From DASUBV01 sp036501025 (GTDB lineage Bacteria; Actinomycetota; Actinomycetes; Streptosporangiales; Streptosporangiaceae): DNA of 64,000 nucleotides. Position numbers and translations under genes: made by a program. Below are positions 9,950 to 18,439 of this stretch, piece after piece. The notes beneath the pieces were generated by a model that saw only the letters and a program-made list of their open reading frames with translations, had not been told where the DNA came from and ran no database searches. Each line of letters begins with the position of its first letter. Position 1 is the stretch's first letter. The stretch covers positions 17,818 to 81,817 of the forward strand of contig DASYBB010000140.1 of assembly GCA_036501025.1 (NCBI GenBank), written 5' to 3'.

Positions 9950-10288
9950 TCACGGCGCGTCGGGGCCGGGGCTTTCGGCGGATTCGGCGCTTTCAGCCGA
10001 TTCGGGGCTTTTGGCGTCCGGGCGGGCCCGGACGTAGTTGCCCTCGCCGTGCCGGGTCCGGACCAGCCCGCGGTCCCGGAGCACCTCGACGGCGTGCCGG
10101 ATCGTCCCGTAGCTGACGCCGAACTCGCCCATCAGGACCCGCTCGGGCTGCAGCCGCATGCCGGGCGGCAGTTCGCCGGACTTGATGTCGGCCTCGATGG
10201 CGTCTGCCACCCGCTCGTATTTCGGCCCGTCGTCCTCGCCGCCGAGCCGGTGCCCGTCAGGCGCCGCGTATCTGCTCACCCCTGCCAC
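9950..10288 (-). CDS. GntR-family regulator consisting of the winged helix only
   Basis: The 112-residue protein has a complete GntR winged-helix domain: KYERVADAIEADIKSGELPPG, RLQPERVLMGEFGVSYGTIRHAVEVL, then GLVRTRHGEGNYV. The tail of about 22 residues is low complexity (repeated SAE units and SPGPDAP), with no ligand-binding domain. Such short GntR proteins occur in actinomycete conjugation and differentiation loci. The start is GTG at 10288 or GTG at 10279. A 28-bp palindrome lies 35-62 bp upstream and is a natural candidate for its own operator. Confidence 0.85.
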   Translation of the reverse strand: MAGVSRYAAPDGHRLGGEDDGPKYERVADAIEADIKSGELPPGMRLQPERVLMGEFGVSYGTIRHAVEVLRDRGLVRTRHGEGNYVRARPDAKSPESAESAESAESPGPDAP

Positions 10289-10322
10289 GTTGCCAGGCGC
10301 TGAGCTGCACTAACGTCTCAGG

Positions 10323-10350
10323 TAGCTCCAATAGAGCTCTAGGGGAGCTA
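10323..10350. promoter_or_regulatory. nested palindrome, likely operator of the GntR gene
   Basis: TAGCTCC at 10323-10329 and GGAGCTA at 10344-10350 form an inverted repeat. At the same centre is the perfect 10-bp palindrome TAGAGCTCTA (10332-10341). The 28 bp are symmetric except for two pairs. The element is in the divergent region between the GntR gene and the carboxypeptidase gene. Binding by this GntR protein is inference. Confidence 0.55.
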
Positions 10351-10533
10351 TATAGATGTCCATGGGGACACTCTTGACCATCGCCAGGGCGTGGGCAGCA
10401 TTCCGAACGGAGACAGTCACTGCGGGTGATGCCAGGTCACAAGCCGGCTGCACATTCTCCTGCATCCGCTGCCGCCGACCGGCTCCCGTGCCTAATCTCT
10501 GATGAAGTCAGCGCGAGAGGGTGCCGAACGACG

Positions 10534-11808
10534 ATGAGAGCTGCTCGTGGCCGCGCGGCCGCCGTGGCCGGGGCCGTGGCCGTGCTGGCGCTGACGACGG
10601 CGCCGGCCGCCCTGGCGGTATCCCCCGCGCCGTCCCCGTCCGCAGCGGCGCGGGCGGGCTCCGCGGGGGCGTCCTCCTCGAGGGCGTCCTCGGGCTCCGG
10701 CGCGACCCTCGGGCCAGCCGAGTCCCTGGGCACGGCCAGCGCGGCGGCCCGGCTCGACATCGGCGGAACGCGGCTGGCCGGCCGCGGCGTGGTGGTGAAC
10801 TACCCGGCCGCCGGCGCCCCGAAGCTGCCCGCCGTGCCCGCCTCGGCCTACGTCATCGCGGACGCCGGCACCGGGCAGGTCCTGGCGGCCAAGGACCCGC
10901 ACGGCGAGTTCGCCCCGGCCAGCACGCTCAAGGTACTGACCGCGATCACGCTGCTCCCCCGGCTGAGCCCGGACGCCATGGTGACCGTGTCCAAGCTCGC
11001 GGCCTCCCAGGAGCCCAACATCGCCGGCCTCATCGCCGGGCACCAGTACCAGGTCTCGGCCCTGTTCAAGGCGCTGCTGCTGATCTCCGCCAACGACGCG
11101 GCCGTGGCCCTGACCGAGGCGACCGGCTCGTTCGCCACCGGCATGAACCTGATCAACGCCGAGGCCCAGCACCTGCAGGCCTACGACGTCGTGGCCAAGA
11201 TGCCCAACGGGCTGCCCGCGCCCGGCCAGGTCGTCTCGGCCTACGACGAGGCCCTGATCGCGCGGCAGGCCCTGGCCAGCCCGGCGTTCATGGGCTACGA
11301 CTCGACGCTGTCGGCCCCGTTCCAGGTCAAGCCGGGCAAGTCGGAGACCCTGCTCAACCAGAACACGCTGCTGACCCACTACAAGGGCGGCATCGGCGGC
11401 AAGATCGGCTGGACCCAGGCCTCGGGGGCCACCTACATCGGCATGGCCCGCCGGAACGGCGTCACCCTGATCGTGACCGTCCTGCACTGCACCGCCCTGC
11501 AGGAGATCACCGCCGGCGAGAAGCTGCTGAACTGGGGCTTCGCCGAAGACGGCCACGTCGCCCCGGTCGGCACCCTGGTCAGCCCGCTGCCCACCGCCGC
11601 CGCCCTGCACAAGGCCGCCGTGGCCCGCGCCCGGGCCGCCGCCCGGGTCAAGGCGGCCCAGCTCTCCAGCCAGGCCGAGGCCCGCTCCGGCAAGACCGAC
11701 GCGGGCCTGGCCATCGGCGGCGGCATCGCCGTCGTGTCGGCCATCGCCCTGACCACCCTGGCCCGGGCCCGCCGCCGCGCCGCCCGCACGGTCTTCCCCG
11801 ACCGGTAA
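10534..11808 (+). CDS. D-alanyl-D-alanine carboxypeptidase, S11 family
   Basis: The 424-residue secreted penicillin-binding protein trims the terminal D-alanine of peptidoglycan stem peptides. It has a signal peptide (residues 1-28, Ala-rich core ending ALAVS), a Ser/Ala-rich linker to about residue 95, then the catalytic domain. The active-site motif is STLK (nucleophile Ser130, Lys133), the second motif is SAND, and the third reads GGKIGWT where KTG is usual. A C-terminal hydrophobic helix (about 391-408, GGGIAVVSAIALTTLA) followed by basic residues anchors it in the membrane. ATG at 10534 is chosen because it begins the signal peptide; the open frame reaches 36 codons further upstream. Confidence 0.92.
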   Translation: MRAARGRAAAVAGAVAVLALTTAPAALAVSPAPSPSAAARAGSAGASSSRASSGSGATLGPAESLGTASAAARLDIGGTRLAGRGVVVNYPAAGAPKLPAVPASAYVIADAGTGQVLAAKDPHGEFAPASTLKVLTAITLLPRLSPDAMVTVSKLAASQEPNIAGLIAGHQYQVSALFKALLLISANDAAVALTEATGSFATGMNLINAEAQHLQAYDVVAKMPNGLPAPGQVVSAYDEALIARQALASPAFMGYDSTLSAPFQVKPGKSETLLNQNTLLTHYKGGIGGKIGWTQASGATYIGMARRNGVTLIVTVLHCTALQEITAGEKLLNWGFAEDGHVAPVGTLVSPLPTAAALHKAAVARARAAARVKAAQLSSQAEARSGKTDAGLAIGGGIAVVSAIALTTLARARRRAARTVFPDR

Positions 11809-11950
11809 GGCCGGCGCCGACGGCCGGCGCGCCCCGACCGTGTGCGCAGGCGCCCGGACGCCCGGCCTGACACCACCAGCCTCACCAAGCTCAGGCACCC
11901 GTCCCATACGGGCGCCCGGGCTCGGCGAAGGGGGCCGGGCCCCTGGAACT

Positions 11951-12004
11951 TGATCATGGGAAGATCACTCACATCATAGGGTGAGCGATCTTCCCACGAT
12001 CATG
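11951..12004. terminator. long hairpin between convergent genes, likely bidirectional terminator
   Basis: Left arm 11951-11972 and right arm 11981-12004 pair over about 21 bp with two mismatches (core GGGAAGATC / GATCTTCCC) around an 8-nt loop. It lies between the ends of the carboxypeptidase gene (+) and trpS (-). There is no long T-run, which is common in actinomycete terminators. A protein-binding site is the alternative. Confidence 0.6.
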
Positions 12005-12088
12005 ATGCTCCGCGGGGACCCGCGAACACGCGAGACTGGTGGTGCTGGATGGGACCATGACGCCCGCCGGGTGTCCGCCACGGCGGGA

Positions 12089-13093
12089 TCAGCGGGGCGT
12101 GAGGAAGCCGGTGCGGTCGCGGACGGTGGCCATGGTGGCGCGGGCCAGGTGGCTCGCGCGGGCGGCGCAGGCGGCCAGCATGGCGTCGAGCTCGGTCTCG
12201 TTGGCCATGAGCTTCTCGGTGCGCTCCCGGATGGGGGCCAGGGCACCGACGACGACCTCGGCCAGGTCCTTCTTGAACGTCCCGTAGCCCGCGCCGGCGT
12301 AGCGCTGCTCCAGGTCCGGCACGGTGGCGCCGGTCAGCGCCGCGTAGATCCGGAGCAGGTTGGTCACGCCCGGCTTGGCCTCCTCGTCGGCCCGGACCTC
12401 GCCGTCGGTGTCGGTGACGGCCCGCATGATCTTGCGGCGGACGGCGGCCGGGTCGTCCAGGACGTCGATGATGCCCTGCGGCCCGGACGCGGACTTGCTC
12501 ATCTTGGCCGACGGGTCCTGCAGGTCGGCGATCCGGGCCACGGCGGGCAGGATGTAGGGCTCGGGGACGACGAAGGTGTCGCCGAAGCGGTGGTTGAAGC
12601 GCTGGGCCAGGACCCGGGTCAGCTCCAGGTGCTGGCGCTGGTCCTCGCCCACCGGGACCTGGTCGGTGGCATAGAGCAGGATGTCGGCGGCCTGCAGGAC
12701 CGGGTAGGTGAACAGCCCGACGCTGGCCGAGTCGCCGGCGCCCTTGGCCGACTTGTCCTTGAACTGGATCATCCGGGAGGCCTCGCCGAAGCCGGTGATG
12801 CAGGACAGCACCCAGGCCAGCTCCGCGTGCTCGGGCACGTGGCTCTGCACGAAGACGATCGAGCGCTCCGGGTCCAGGCCCGCCGCGAACAGCTGCGCGG
12901 CCGCGAGCCGCGTCCGCCGCCGCAGGTCGGCGGGCTGCTGGGGCACGGTGATGGCGTGCAGGTCAACGACGCAGTAGACGGCGTCGTGGGTGTCCTGCAG
13001 GGTCACCCACTGGCGCACCGCGCCCAGGTAGTTGCCGATGTGGATCGAGTCGGCGGTGGGCTGGATGCCGGAGAAGACGCGCGGTCGGGACAT
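12089..13093 (-). CDS. trpS: tryptophanyl-tRNA synthetase
   Basis: The 334-residue class I aminoacyl-tRNA synthetase charges tRNA-Trp. The HIGH-type motif is HIGN (residues 18-21) after FSGIQPTADS; the KMSKS loop is intact at 197-201. Further family marks are VGEDQRQHLELTR and the anticodon-side segment PGVTNLLRIYAALTG. Length is that of bacterial TrpS. ATG at 13093 gives MSRPRVFSGIQPT. glpD precedes it in the transcription direction with a gap of 43 bp, so the two may share a transcript. Confidence 0.97.
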   Translation of the reverse strand: MSRPRVFSGIQPTADSIHIGNYLGAVRQWVTLQDTHDAVYCVVDLHAITVPQQPADLRRRTRLAAAQLFAAGLDPERSIVFVQSHVPEHAELAWVLSCITGFGEASRMIQFKDKSAKGAGDSASVGLFTYPVLQAADILLYATDQVPVGEDQRQHLELTRVLAQRFNHRFGDTFVVPEPYILPAVARIADLQDPSAKMSKSASGPQGIIDVLDDPAAVRRKIMRAVTDTDGEVRADEEAKPGVTNLLRIYAALTGATVPDLEQRYAGAGYGTFKKDLAEVVVGALAPIRERTEKLMANETELDAMLAACAARASHLARATMATVRDRTGFLTPR

Positions 13094-13136
13094 GCGCGGA
13101 AGTCTAGTAGGCCCCCAGGTCAGCTCCCGTGGCTGA

Positions 13137-14918
13137 CTATCCCGCCGCCCGCCCGCCCGCGTCGCCGACCACGGCGTGGCCGCCGGCGCCGGAGTTGCCG
13201 ACCACCGGGACGATGTCGGGGGCGCCGAGCCGGATGGCGTCGGCGTCGGTGTCGGTGACCGCGTCCTGGGACGCCTGCTCGGCCGCCACCCGGGCCCGGT
13301 AGTTCTCCAGCTCCCGGCTGACCTGGCGGGACCGCCAGTGCATGGGGCCGGCCATCAGCTCGGCCGCCTCGGTGGCGGCCGACAGGCCGCGGTCCCAGCT
13401 CTCGATCGAGACGTGGGTGCGCCGGGCCAGGACGTCGTCGAGGTGGCGGGCCCCCTCGTGGGTGACGGCGTAGACCACCTCGGCCCGCAGGTAGTCGTCG
13501 GCGCCCGCCAGCGGCTTGCGCAGGCCGGGCTCGGCCGCGATCAGGTCGAGTACCTCGCTGGTCAGCGAGCCGTACCGGCGCAGCAGGTGCTCGATCCGGG
13601 CCACGTGCAGCCCCGAGGAACGGGCCAGCCCGTACCGCGAGTTCCACAGCGCGGCGTAGCCGTCCGCGCCGGCCAGCGGGATGACGTCGGTGCAGGACGG
13701 GGCCACCCGGCCGTCCAGGCCGTGGGCCACCGCGTCGACGGCGTCGCGGGCCATCAGCCGGTAGGTCGTGTACTTGCCGCCCGCGATCATGACCAGGCCC
13801 GGCACCGGGTGGGCGACGGTGTGCTCGCGGGACAGCTTCGAGGTGGACTCCGACTCGCCCGCCAGCAGCGGCCGCAGGCCGGCGTAGACGCCCTCGACGT
13901 CGTCGCGGGTGAGCGGGACGGCCAGGATCTTGTTCAGCTGGCCCAGCACGTAGTCGATGTCGGTCCGGCTGGCCGCGGGATGGGCCTTGGACAGCGACCA
14001 TTCCGTGTCGGTGGTGCCGATGATCCAGTGCCGGCCCCACGGGATCACGAACAGCACGCTGACCGGCGTGCGCAGGATGATCCCGGTGCTCGAGTGGATG
14101 CGGTCCCGCGGGACGACCAGGTGGATGCCCTTGGACGCGCGGACGTTGATCGTGCCCCGGCCGCCGACCATCTCCTGGATGTCGTCGGTCCAGACCCCGG
14201 TGGCGTTCACGACCTGCTGAGCGCGGATCTCCAGCTCGCTGCCCGACTCCAGGTCCACCGCGCGGACCCCGGTGACCCGCTCGCCCTCCCGCAGGAAGCC
14301 AGTGACCTGGGTCCGCGACGCCACGCTCGCCCCGTACCCGGCGGCGGTCCGGACCAGGGTGGTCACATACCGGGCGTCGTCGACCTGGGCGTCCCAGTAC
14401 ACCAGGGCGCCGGTGAGCGCCGACTTGCGCAGCGCCGGGGCCAGCCGCAGCGCGGCGTGCCGGGTGAGCTGGCGGTGGCCGGGCAGGCCCCGGGCCTGGC
14501 CCATCGACACGCCCAGCAGGTCGTAGGCAGTGACCCCGGCCCCGATGTAGGCCCGCTCCCAGACGTGGTGGGTGAACGGCAACAGGAACGAGACGGGGCG
14601 CACCAGGTGCGGGGCCAGCCGCTGCAGCAGCAGCGACCGCTCGGTGAGCGCCTCCCGGACCAGTCCCACGTTGAGCTGCTCCAGGTACCGCAGCCCGCCG
14701 TGGATGAGCTTGCTGGACCGCGACGAGGTGCCGGACCCGAAGTCCCGGGCCTCGACCAGGCCCACGGTCAGGCCGCGGGTCACGGCGTCCAGCGCCACCC
14801 CGGCGCCGACGACGCCGCCGCCGACCACCAGCACGTGCTGCTCAGCGCTGGCCAGCCGCGCGAGCGCGGCGCTGCGCTGCCCCGGCCCGAGCTGGGTACT
14901 GCCCTGTGCCTTGGTCAC
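13137..14918 (-). CDS. glpD: aerobic glycerol-3-phosphate dehydrogenase
   Basis: The 593-residue FAD enzyme oxidises sn-glycerol-3-phosphate to dihydroxyacetone phosphate at the membrane and passes electrons to quinone. The FAD motif is VVGGGVVGAGVALDA (about 30-45), followed by the family signature SSRSSKLIHGGLRYLEQ. The C-terminal half has the GGKYTTYRLMA segment and the helical DAO_C domain. The start is GTG at 14918. The last 30 residues are Gly/Ala-rich and variable. It sits just downstream of guaB3, as in Streptomyces relatives. Confidence 0.95.
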   Translation of the reverse strand: MTKAQGSTQLGPGQRSAALARLASAEQHVLVVGGGVVGAGVALDAVTRGLTVGLVEARDFGSGTSSRSSKLIHGGLRYLEQLNVGLVREALTERSLLLQRLAPHLVRPVSFLLPFTHHVWERAYIGAGVTAYDLLGVSMGQARGLPGHRQLTRHAALRLAPALRKSALTGALVYWDAQVDDARYVTTLVRTAAGYGASVASRTQVTGFLREGERVTGVRAVDLESGSELEIRAQQVVNATGVWTDDIQEMVGGRGTINVRASKGIHLVVPRDRIHSSTGIILRTPVSVLFVIPWGRHWIIGTTDTEWSLSKAHPAASRTDIDYVLGQLNKILAVPLTRDDVEGVYAGLRPLLAGESESTSKLSREHTVAHPVPGLVMIAGGKYTTYRLMARDAVDAVAHGLDGRVAPSCTDVIPLAGADGYAALWNSRYGLARSSGLHVARIEHLLRRYGSLTSEVLDLIAAEPGLRKPLAGADDYLRAEVVYAVTHEGARHLDDVLARRTHVSIESWDRGLSAATEAAELMAGPMHWRSRQVSRELENYRARVAAEQASQDAVTDTDADAIRLGAPDIVPVVGNSGAGGHAVVGDAGGRAAG

Positions 14919-14955
14919 GTTCGCAGCCTAACCACGAGCAGGTGAACGACCGGTG

Positions 14956-16080
14956 CTAGCCACGCCCCGGGCTCGGGGCGACGACGACCTCGACCCGCTG
15001 GAACTCCTTCAGGTCGGAGTAGCCGGACGTCGCCATGGTCCGCCGCAGCGCGCCCATCAGGTTCATCGACCCGTCGGCCATCGTGGACGGGCCGTGCAGG
15101 ATCTGGTCGATGGTGCCGATGGTGCCGACCCGGACGCGGGCACCGCGGGGCAGGTCGGGATGGTGCGCCTCGCTGCCCCAGTGATAGCCGCGGCCGGGGG
15201 CCTCGGCGGCGCGCGCGAACGGCGAGCCGACCATCACCGCGTCCGAGCCGAGGGCCAGGGCCTTGGCGATGTCGCCGCTGTGGGTCATGCCGCCGTCGGC
15301 GATGACGTGCACGTACCGGCCGCCCGACTCGTCGAGGTACTCGCGCCGGGCGGCGGCCACGTCGGCGATGGCCGTCCCCATGGGCACGGCCACGCCGAGG
15401 ACCGCCGCGGTGGTGTGCCCGGAGCCGCCGCCGAAGCCGACCAGGACCCCGGCCGCGCCGGTGCGCATCAGGTGCAGGGCGGCGGTGTAGGTGGCGCAGC
15501 CGCCCACGATCACCGGCACGTCGAGCTCATAGATGAACTGCTTGAGGTTGAGCGGCTCGGCCTGGCCCGAGACGTGCTCGGCCGAGACGGTGGTGCCGCG
15601 GATCACGAAGATGTCGGCCCCGGCGTCCAGCACCGCCTTGTAGAAGCGGACCGTCCGCTGCGGGGACAGCCGGGCCGCGGTGGTGATCCCGGACGCCTTG
15701 ATCTGCTCGATCCGGGTGCCGATCAGGTCTTCCTTGATGGGGGCGGCGTAGATCTCCTGCAGCCGCCGGGTCGCGGCCTCGGACTCCAGCCCGGCGACCT
15801 CGGCCAGCAGCGGCTCCGGGTCGTCGTAGCGGGTCCACAGGCCCTCCAGGTCCAGCACGGCCAGCCCGCCCAGGGCGCCGACGCCGATCGCGGTGGCGGG
15901 CGAGACCACGCTGTCCATCGGCGCCACGACCAGCGGCAGGTCGAACCGGTAGGCGTCGATCTGCCAGGCGATCGAGACTTCCTCGGGGTGGCGGGTCCGC
16001 CGGGACGGGACGATGCCGATCTCGTCGAGCGCGTAGGCCCGGCGGCCGGTCTTGCCCCGGCCGATCTCCACTTGCGTCAT
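14956..16080 (-). CDS. guaB3: GuaB3-family IMP dehydrogenase-related protein
   Basis: The 374-residue TIM-barrel protein matches GuaB3, the IMP dehydrogenase relative that follows guaB in actinobacteria. It begins VEIGRGKTGRRAYALDEIGIVPSRRTR (first residues quoted only in part by family usage) and has no CBS domains. Where IMP dehydrogenases carry the catalytic cysteine loop (GPGSICTTR-like), this protein reads GFGGGSGHTTA, so the cysteine is absent. GGRYVHVIADGGM and GSDAVMVGSPFA are the phosphate-binding segments. The enzymatic role in actinobacteria is not settled. It starts 1 bp after the guaB stop, so it is in the guaB operon. Confidence 0.92.
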   Translation of the reverse strand: MTQVEIGRGKTGRRAYALDEIGIVPSRRTRHPEEVSIAWQIDAYRFDLPLVVAPMDSVVSPATAIGVGALGGLAVLDLEGLWTRYDDPEPLLAEVAGLESEAATRRLQEIYAAPIKEDLIGTRIEQIKASGITTAARLSPQRTVRFYKAVLDAGADIFVIRGTTVSAEHVSGQAEPLNLKQFIYELDVPVIVGGCATYTAALHLMRTGAAGVLVGFGGGSGHTTAAVLGVAVPMGTAIADVAAARREYLDESGGRYVHVIADGGMTHSGDIAKALALGSDAVMVGSPFARAAEAPGRGYHWGSEAHHPDLPRGARVRVGTIGTIDQILHGPSTMADGSMNLMGALRRTMATSGYSDLKEFQRVEVVVAPSPGRG

Positions 16081-16081
16081 G

Positions 16082-17575
16082 TCAGGCCCGCCGTCCCATG
16101 TAATTCGGCGCCTCGCCGATCACCTGCACGTCGTGCGGGTGGCTCTCGGCCAGCCCGGCCGCGGTGACCTGGGTGAACCGCGCTTCCTTCAGGTCGGCGA
16201 TGGTGGCCGCGCCGCAGTAGCCCATGGCCGCCCGCAGGCCGCCGGTGAGCTGGTAGGCGACGGCGGCGAGCGGCCCGCGGAACGGGACCTGGGCCTCGAC
16301 GCCCTCGGGCACCAGCTTGTCCTCGCGCAGCACGTCATCCTGGAAGTAGCGGTCCTTGGAGTAGGACCGGCCGCCGCGCTCGACGTTGCGCATGGCCCCC
16401 AGGGAGCCCATGCCCCGGAACAACTTGAACTGCTTGCCGTTGATGAAGACCATGTCGCCCGGCCCCTCCTCGCAGCCGGCCAGCAGGCCGCCGAGCATCA
16501 CGGTGTCGGCCCCGGCCGCGATCGCCTTGGCGATATCCCCGGAGTACTGCACGCCCCCGTCGCCGATGACCGGGACGCCGGCCGGGCGGGCCGCGAGCGA
16601 GGCCTCGTAGATGGCGGTGACCTGCGGCACGCCCACCCCGGCCACGACCCGGGTGGTGCAGATCGTGCCCGGCCCGACCCCGACCTTGACCGCGTCGGCC
16701 CCGGCGTCGATCAGGGCCTGGGCGCCGGCCCTGGTGGCCACGTTCCCGCCGATCACGTCCACCTTGGCGTTGGCCTTGAGCTGAGCCACCATGTCCAGCA
16801 CCGCCTGGGAGTGGCCGTGCGCGGTGTCGACGACCAGGAAGTCCACGCCCGCCTCGACCAGCGCCTGGGCGCGGGCCTTGGCGTCCTCGCCGACCCCCAC
16901 GGCCGCGCCGGCCACCAGCCGGCCCTCGCCGTCCTTGGTCGCGCTCGGGAACTTCTCGCTCTTGGCGAAGTCCTTGACGGTGATCAGCCCGCGCAGCCGC
17001 CCGGCCGCGTCGACCAGCGGCAGCTTCTCGACCTTGTGGCTGCCCAGCAGGGCCAGCGCCTCGGCCCGGCCCACCCCCACCGGCGCGGTCACCAGCGGCA
17101 TGGGCGTCATCACCTGGGTGACCTGGCGCCGGTGGTCGGTCTCGAAGCGGATGTCCCGGTTCGTCACGATGCCGACCAGCGTGCCGTCGGCGGCCGTCAC
17201 CGGGACGCCGGAGATCCGGAACCGGGCGCACAGCTCCTCGACGTCCGCGACGGTCGCCTCCGGCCCGCACGTCACCGGGTTGGTGATCATCCCGGCCTCG
17301 GACCGCTTGACCATGTCCACCTGCTGGGCCTGCTCCTCCACCGACATGTTCCGGTGCAGGACGCCGACGCCGCCCTGCCGGGCCATGGCGATGGCCATCC
17401 GCGACTCGGTCACGGTGTCCATGGCCGAGGAGACCAGCGGGATGCGCAGCGAGATGCGCCGGCTCAGCCGGGCCGTCGTGTCCGCCTCGGCGGGCAGGAT
17501 GGCGGAATGGGCCGGGAGCAGCAGGACGTCGTCGTAGGTCAGGCCGGGCGGGCTGAACTTCAGGTCGTCACTCAT
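16082..17575 (-). CDS. guaB: inosine-5'-monophosphate dehydrogenase
   Basis: The 497-residue enzyme oxidises IMP to XMP with NAD, the committed step to GMP. N-terminal YDDVLLLPAHS and PLVSSAMDTVTE are typical. Two CBS domains occupy about residues 95-205, and the catalytic loop is GPGTICTTRV with Cys306. ATG at 17575 is preferred over GTG at 17581 because GGAA then lies 9 nt upstream. The gene is followed by guaB3 and preceded by an ECF sigma gene; the same order is known from Mycobacterium (sigD-guaB2-guaB3) and Streptomyces. Confidence 0.97.
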   Translation of the reverse strand: MSDDLKFSPPGLTYDDVLLLPAHSAILPAEADTTARLSRRISLRIPLVSSAMDTVTESRMAIAMARQGGVGVLHRNMSVEEQAQQVDMVKRSEAGMITNPVTCGPEATVADVEELCARFRISGVPVTAADGTLVGIVTNRDIRFETDHRRQVTQVMTPMPLVTAPVGVGRAEALALLGSHKVEKLPLVDAAGRLRGLITVKDFAKSEKFPSATKDGEGRLVAGAAVGVGEDAKARAQALVEAGVDFLVVDTAHGHSQAVLDMVAQLKANAKVDVIGGNVATRAGAQALIDAGADAVKVGVGPGTICTTRVVAGVGVPQVTAIYEASLAARPAGVPVIGDGGVQYSGDIAKAIAAGADTVMLGGLLAGCEEGPGDMVFINGKQFKLFRGMGSLGAMRNVERGGRSYSKDRYFQDDVLREDKLVPEGVEAQVPFRGPLAAVAYQLTGGLRAAMGYCGAATIADLKEARFTQVTAAGLAESHPHDVQVIGEAPNYMGRRA

Positions 17576-17640
17576 GATCACATTCCGTAGGCCGAGTTCA
17601 GGGATGGGTTCATCCTAGTAACCGGGCCGGCCGGCCGGCG

Positions 17641-18237
17641 TCACGAGGCGAACGACTCCTCCCGGGCCAGGATCCGCAGCCGGGCCAGGGCCCGGTGCTG
17701 CGCGACCCGCACCGCGCCCGCCGACATGCCGAGCTCGTCGCCCGTCTCCTGCGCCGTGAGCCCGGCCAGGACCCGCAGCACCAGCAGCTCGCGCTGCTGG
17801 TCGGGGAGCCGGCGCAGCAGGGCGCGGACGCGCTCGGCCTCCAGGCAGGCCACCGCGGTCTCCTCCGGGCCGGGCCGGTCATCGGGCCCGTCCGGCAGGT
17901 CCTGCGTCGGGATGGCCAGCGTGGACGCGGTGCGCATGGCGTCGGCCACCTTGTGCGACGCGATGCCGAACACGAAGGACGCGAACGGCCGGCCGATGTC
18001 CCGGTAGCGGGGCAGGGCCGAGACGAGCGCTATGCATACTTCCTGAGCCACGTCATCGGCGGCCTGGTACTGCCCGGAAATGCGCCCGAGCCGCGCCCGG
18101 CAGTAGCGCAGCACCATAGGCCGGATATGCCCCAGCAGCGACTCCATTGCGGCCGGCTGGCCCCCCGCCGCCTGCGCGCTCAGGTCCCTGAGGCTGACCT
18201 TCGTGCCCCTCGTTCCCCCGTCTACCTGCGAAATCAC
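17641..18237 (-). CDS. ECF RNA polymerase sigma factor (SigD / ShbA type)
   Basis: The 198-residue sigma factor has region 2 (AAMESLLGHIRPMVLRYCRARLG, then ADDVAQEVCIAL and FVFGIASHKVADAMR) and region 4 (LLRRLPDQQRELLVLRVLAGL, helix-turn-helix GDELGMSAGAVRVAQHRAL). Position between groL and guaB matches mycobacterial sigD and streptomycete shbA, a sigma factor that drives hrdB. GTG at 18237 is chosen because GGAGGGGGAG lies directly upstream; the open frame continues 33 codons further but lacks family sequence. No anti-sigma factor is adjacent. Confidence 0.9.
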   Translation of the reverse strand: MISQVDGGTRGTKVSLRDLSAQAAGGQPAAMESLLGHIRPMVLRYCRARLGRISGQYQAADDVAQEVCIALVSALPRYRDIGRPFASFVFGIASHKVADAMRTASTLAIPTQDLPDGPDDRPGPEETAVACLEAERVRALLRRLPDQQRELLVLRVLAGLTAQETGDELGMSAGAVRVAQHRALARLRILAREESFAS

Positions 18238-18362
18238 GAGCTCCCCCTCCAGCAGTATCGCCTCGGTAAAGATCCCGTATGCGTCATGCCCGCCCCAGGC
18301 CACCGGCCAACCTGGAATGGGCAACGGAATGGTCACGGTCCGGCGCAGCCCCCAGAAATGCG

Positions 18363-18391
18363 AAAAGGCCCGGCATAGTGCCGGGCCTTTT
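18363..18391 (-). terminator. rho-independent terminator of groL
   Basis: A perfect 13-bp stem (AAAAGGCCCGGCA at 18363-18375, its complement at 18379-18391) closes on a 3-nt loop and ends in TTTT on either strand. It lies about 50 bp past the groL stop. By symmetry it may also block read-through from the opposite strand. Confidence 0.85.
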
Positions 18392-18439
18392 CGGGCAAAC
18401 CGTTGTGCAAATTACGGTGCAATAGCCGCCGTACCGAAC

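Noticed and set aside
11433..13258. Two divergent frames that both begin MSDLP at the 11951-12004 hairpin
   Set aside because: The identical starts come from the hairpin arms; the rest are shadows of the carboxypeptidase and trpS genes.
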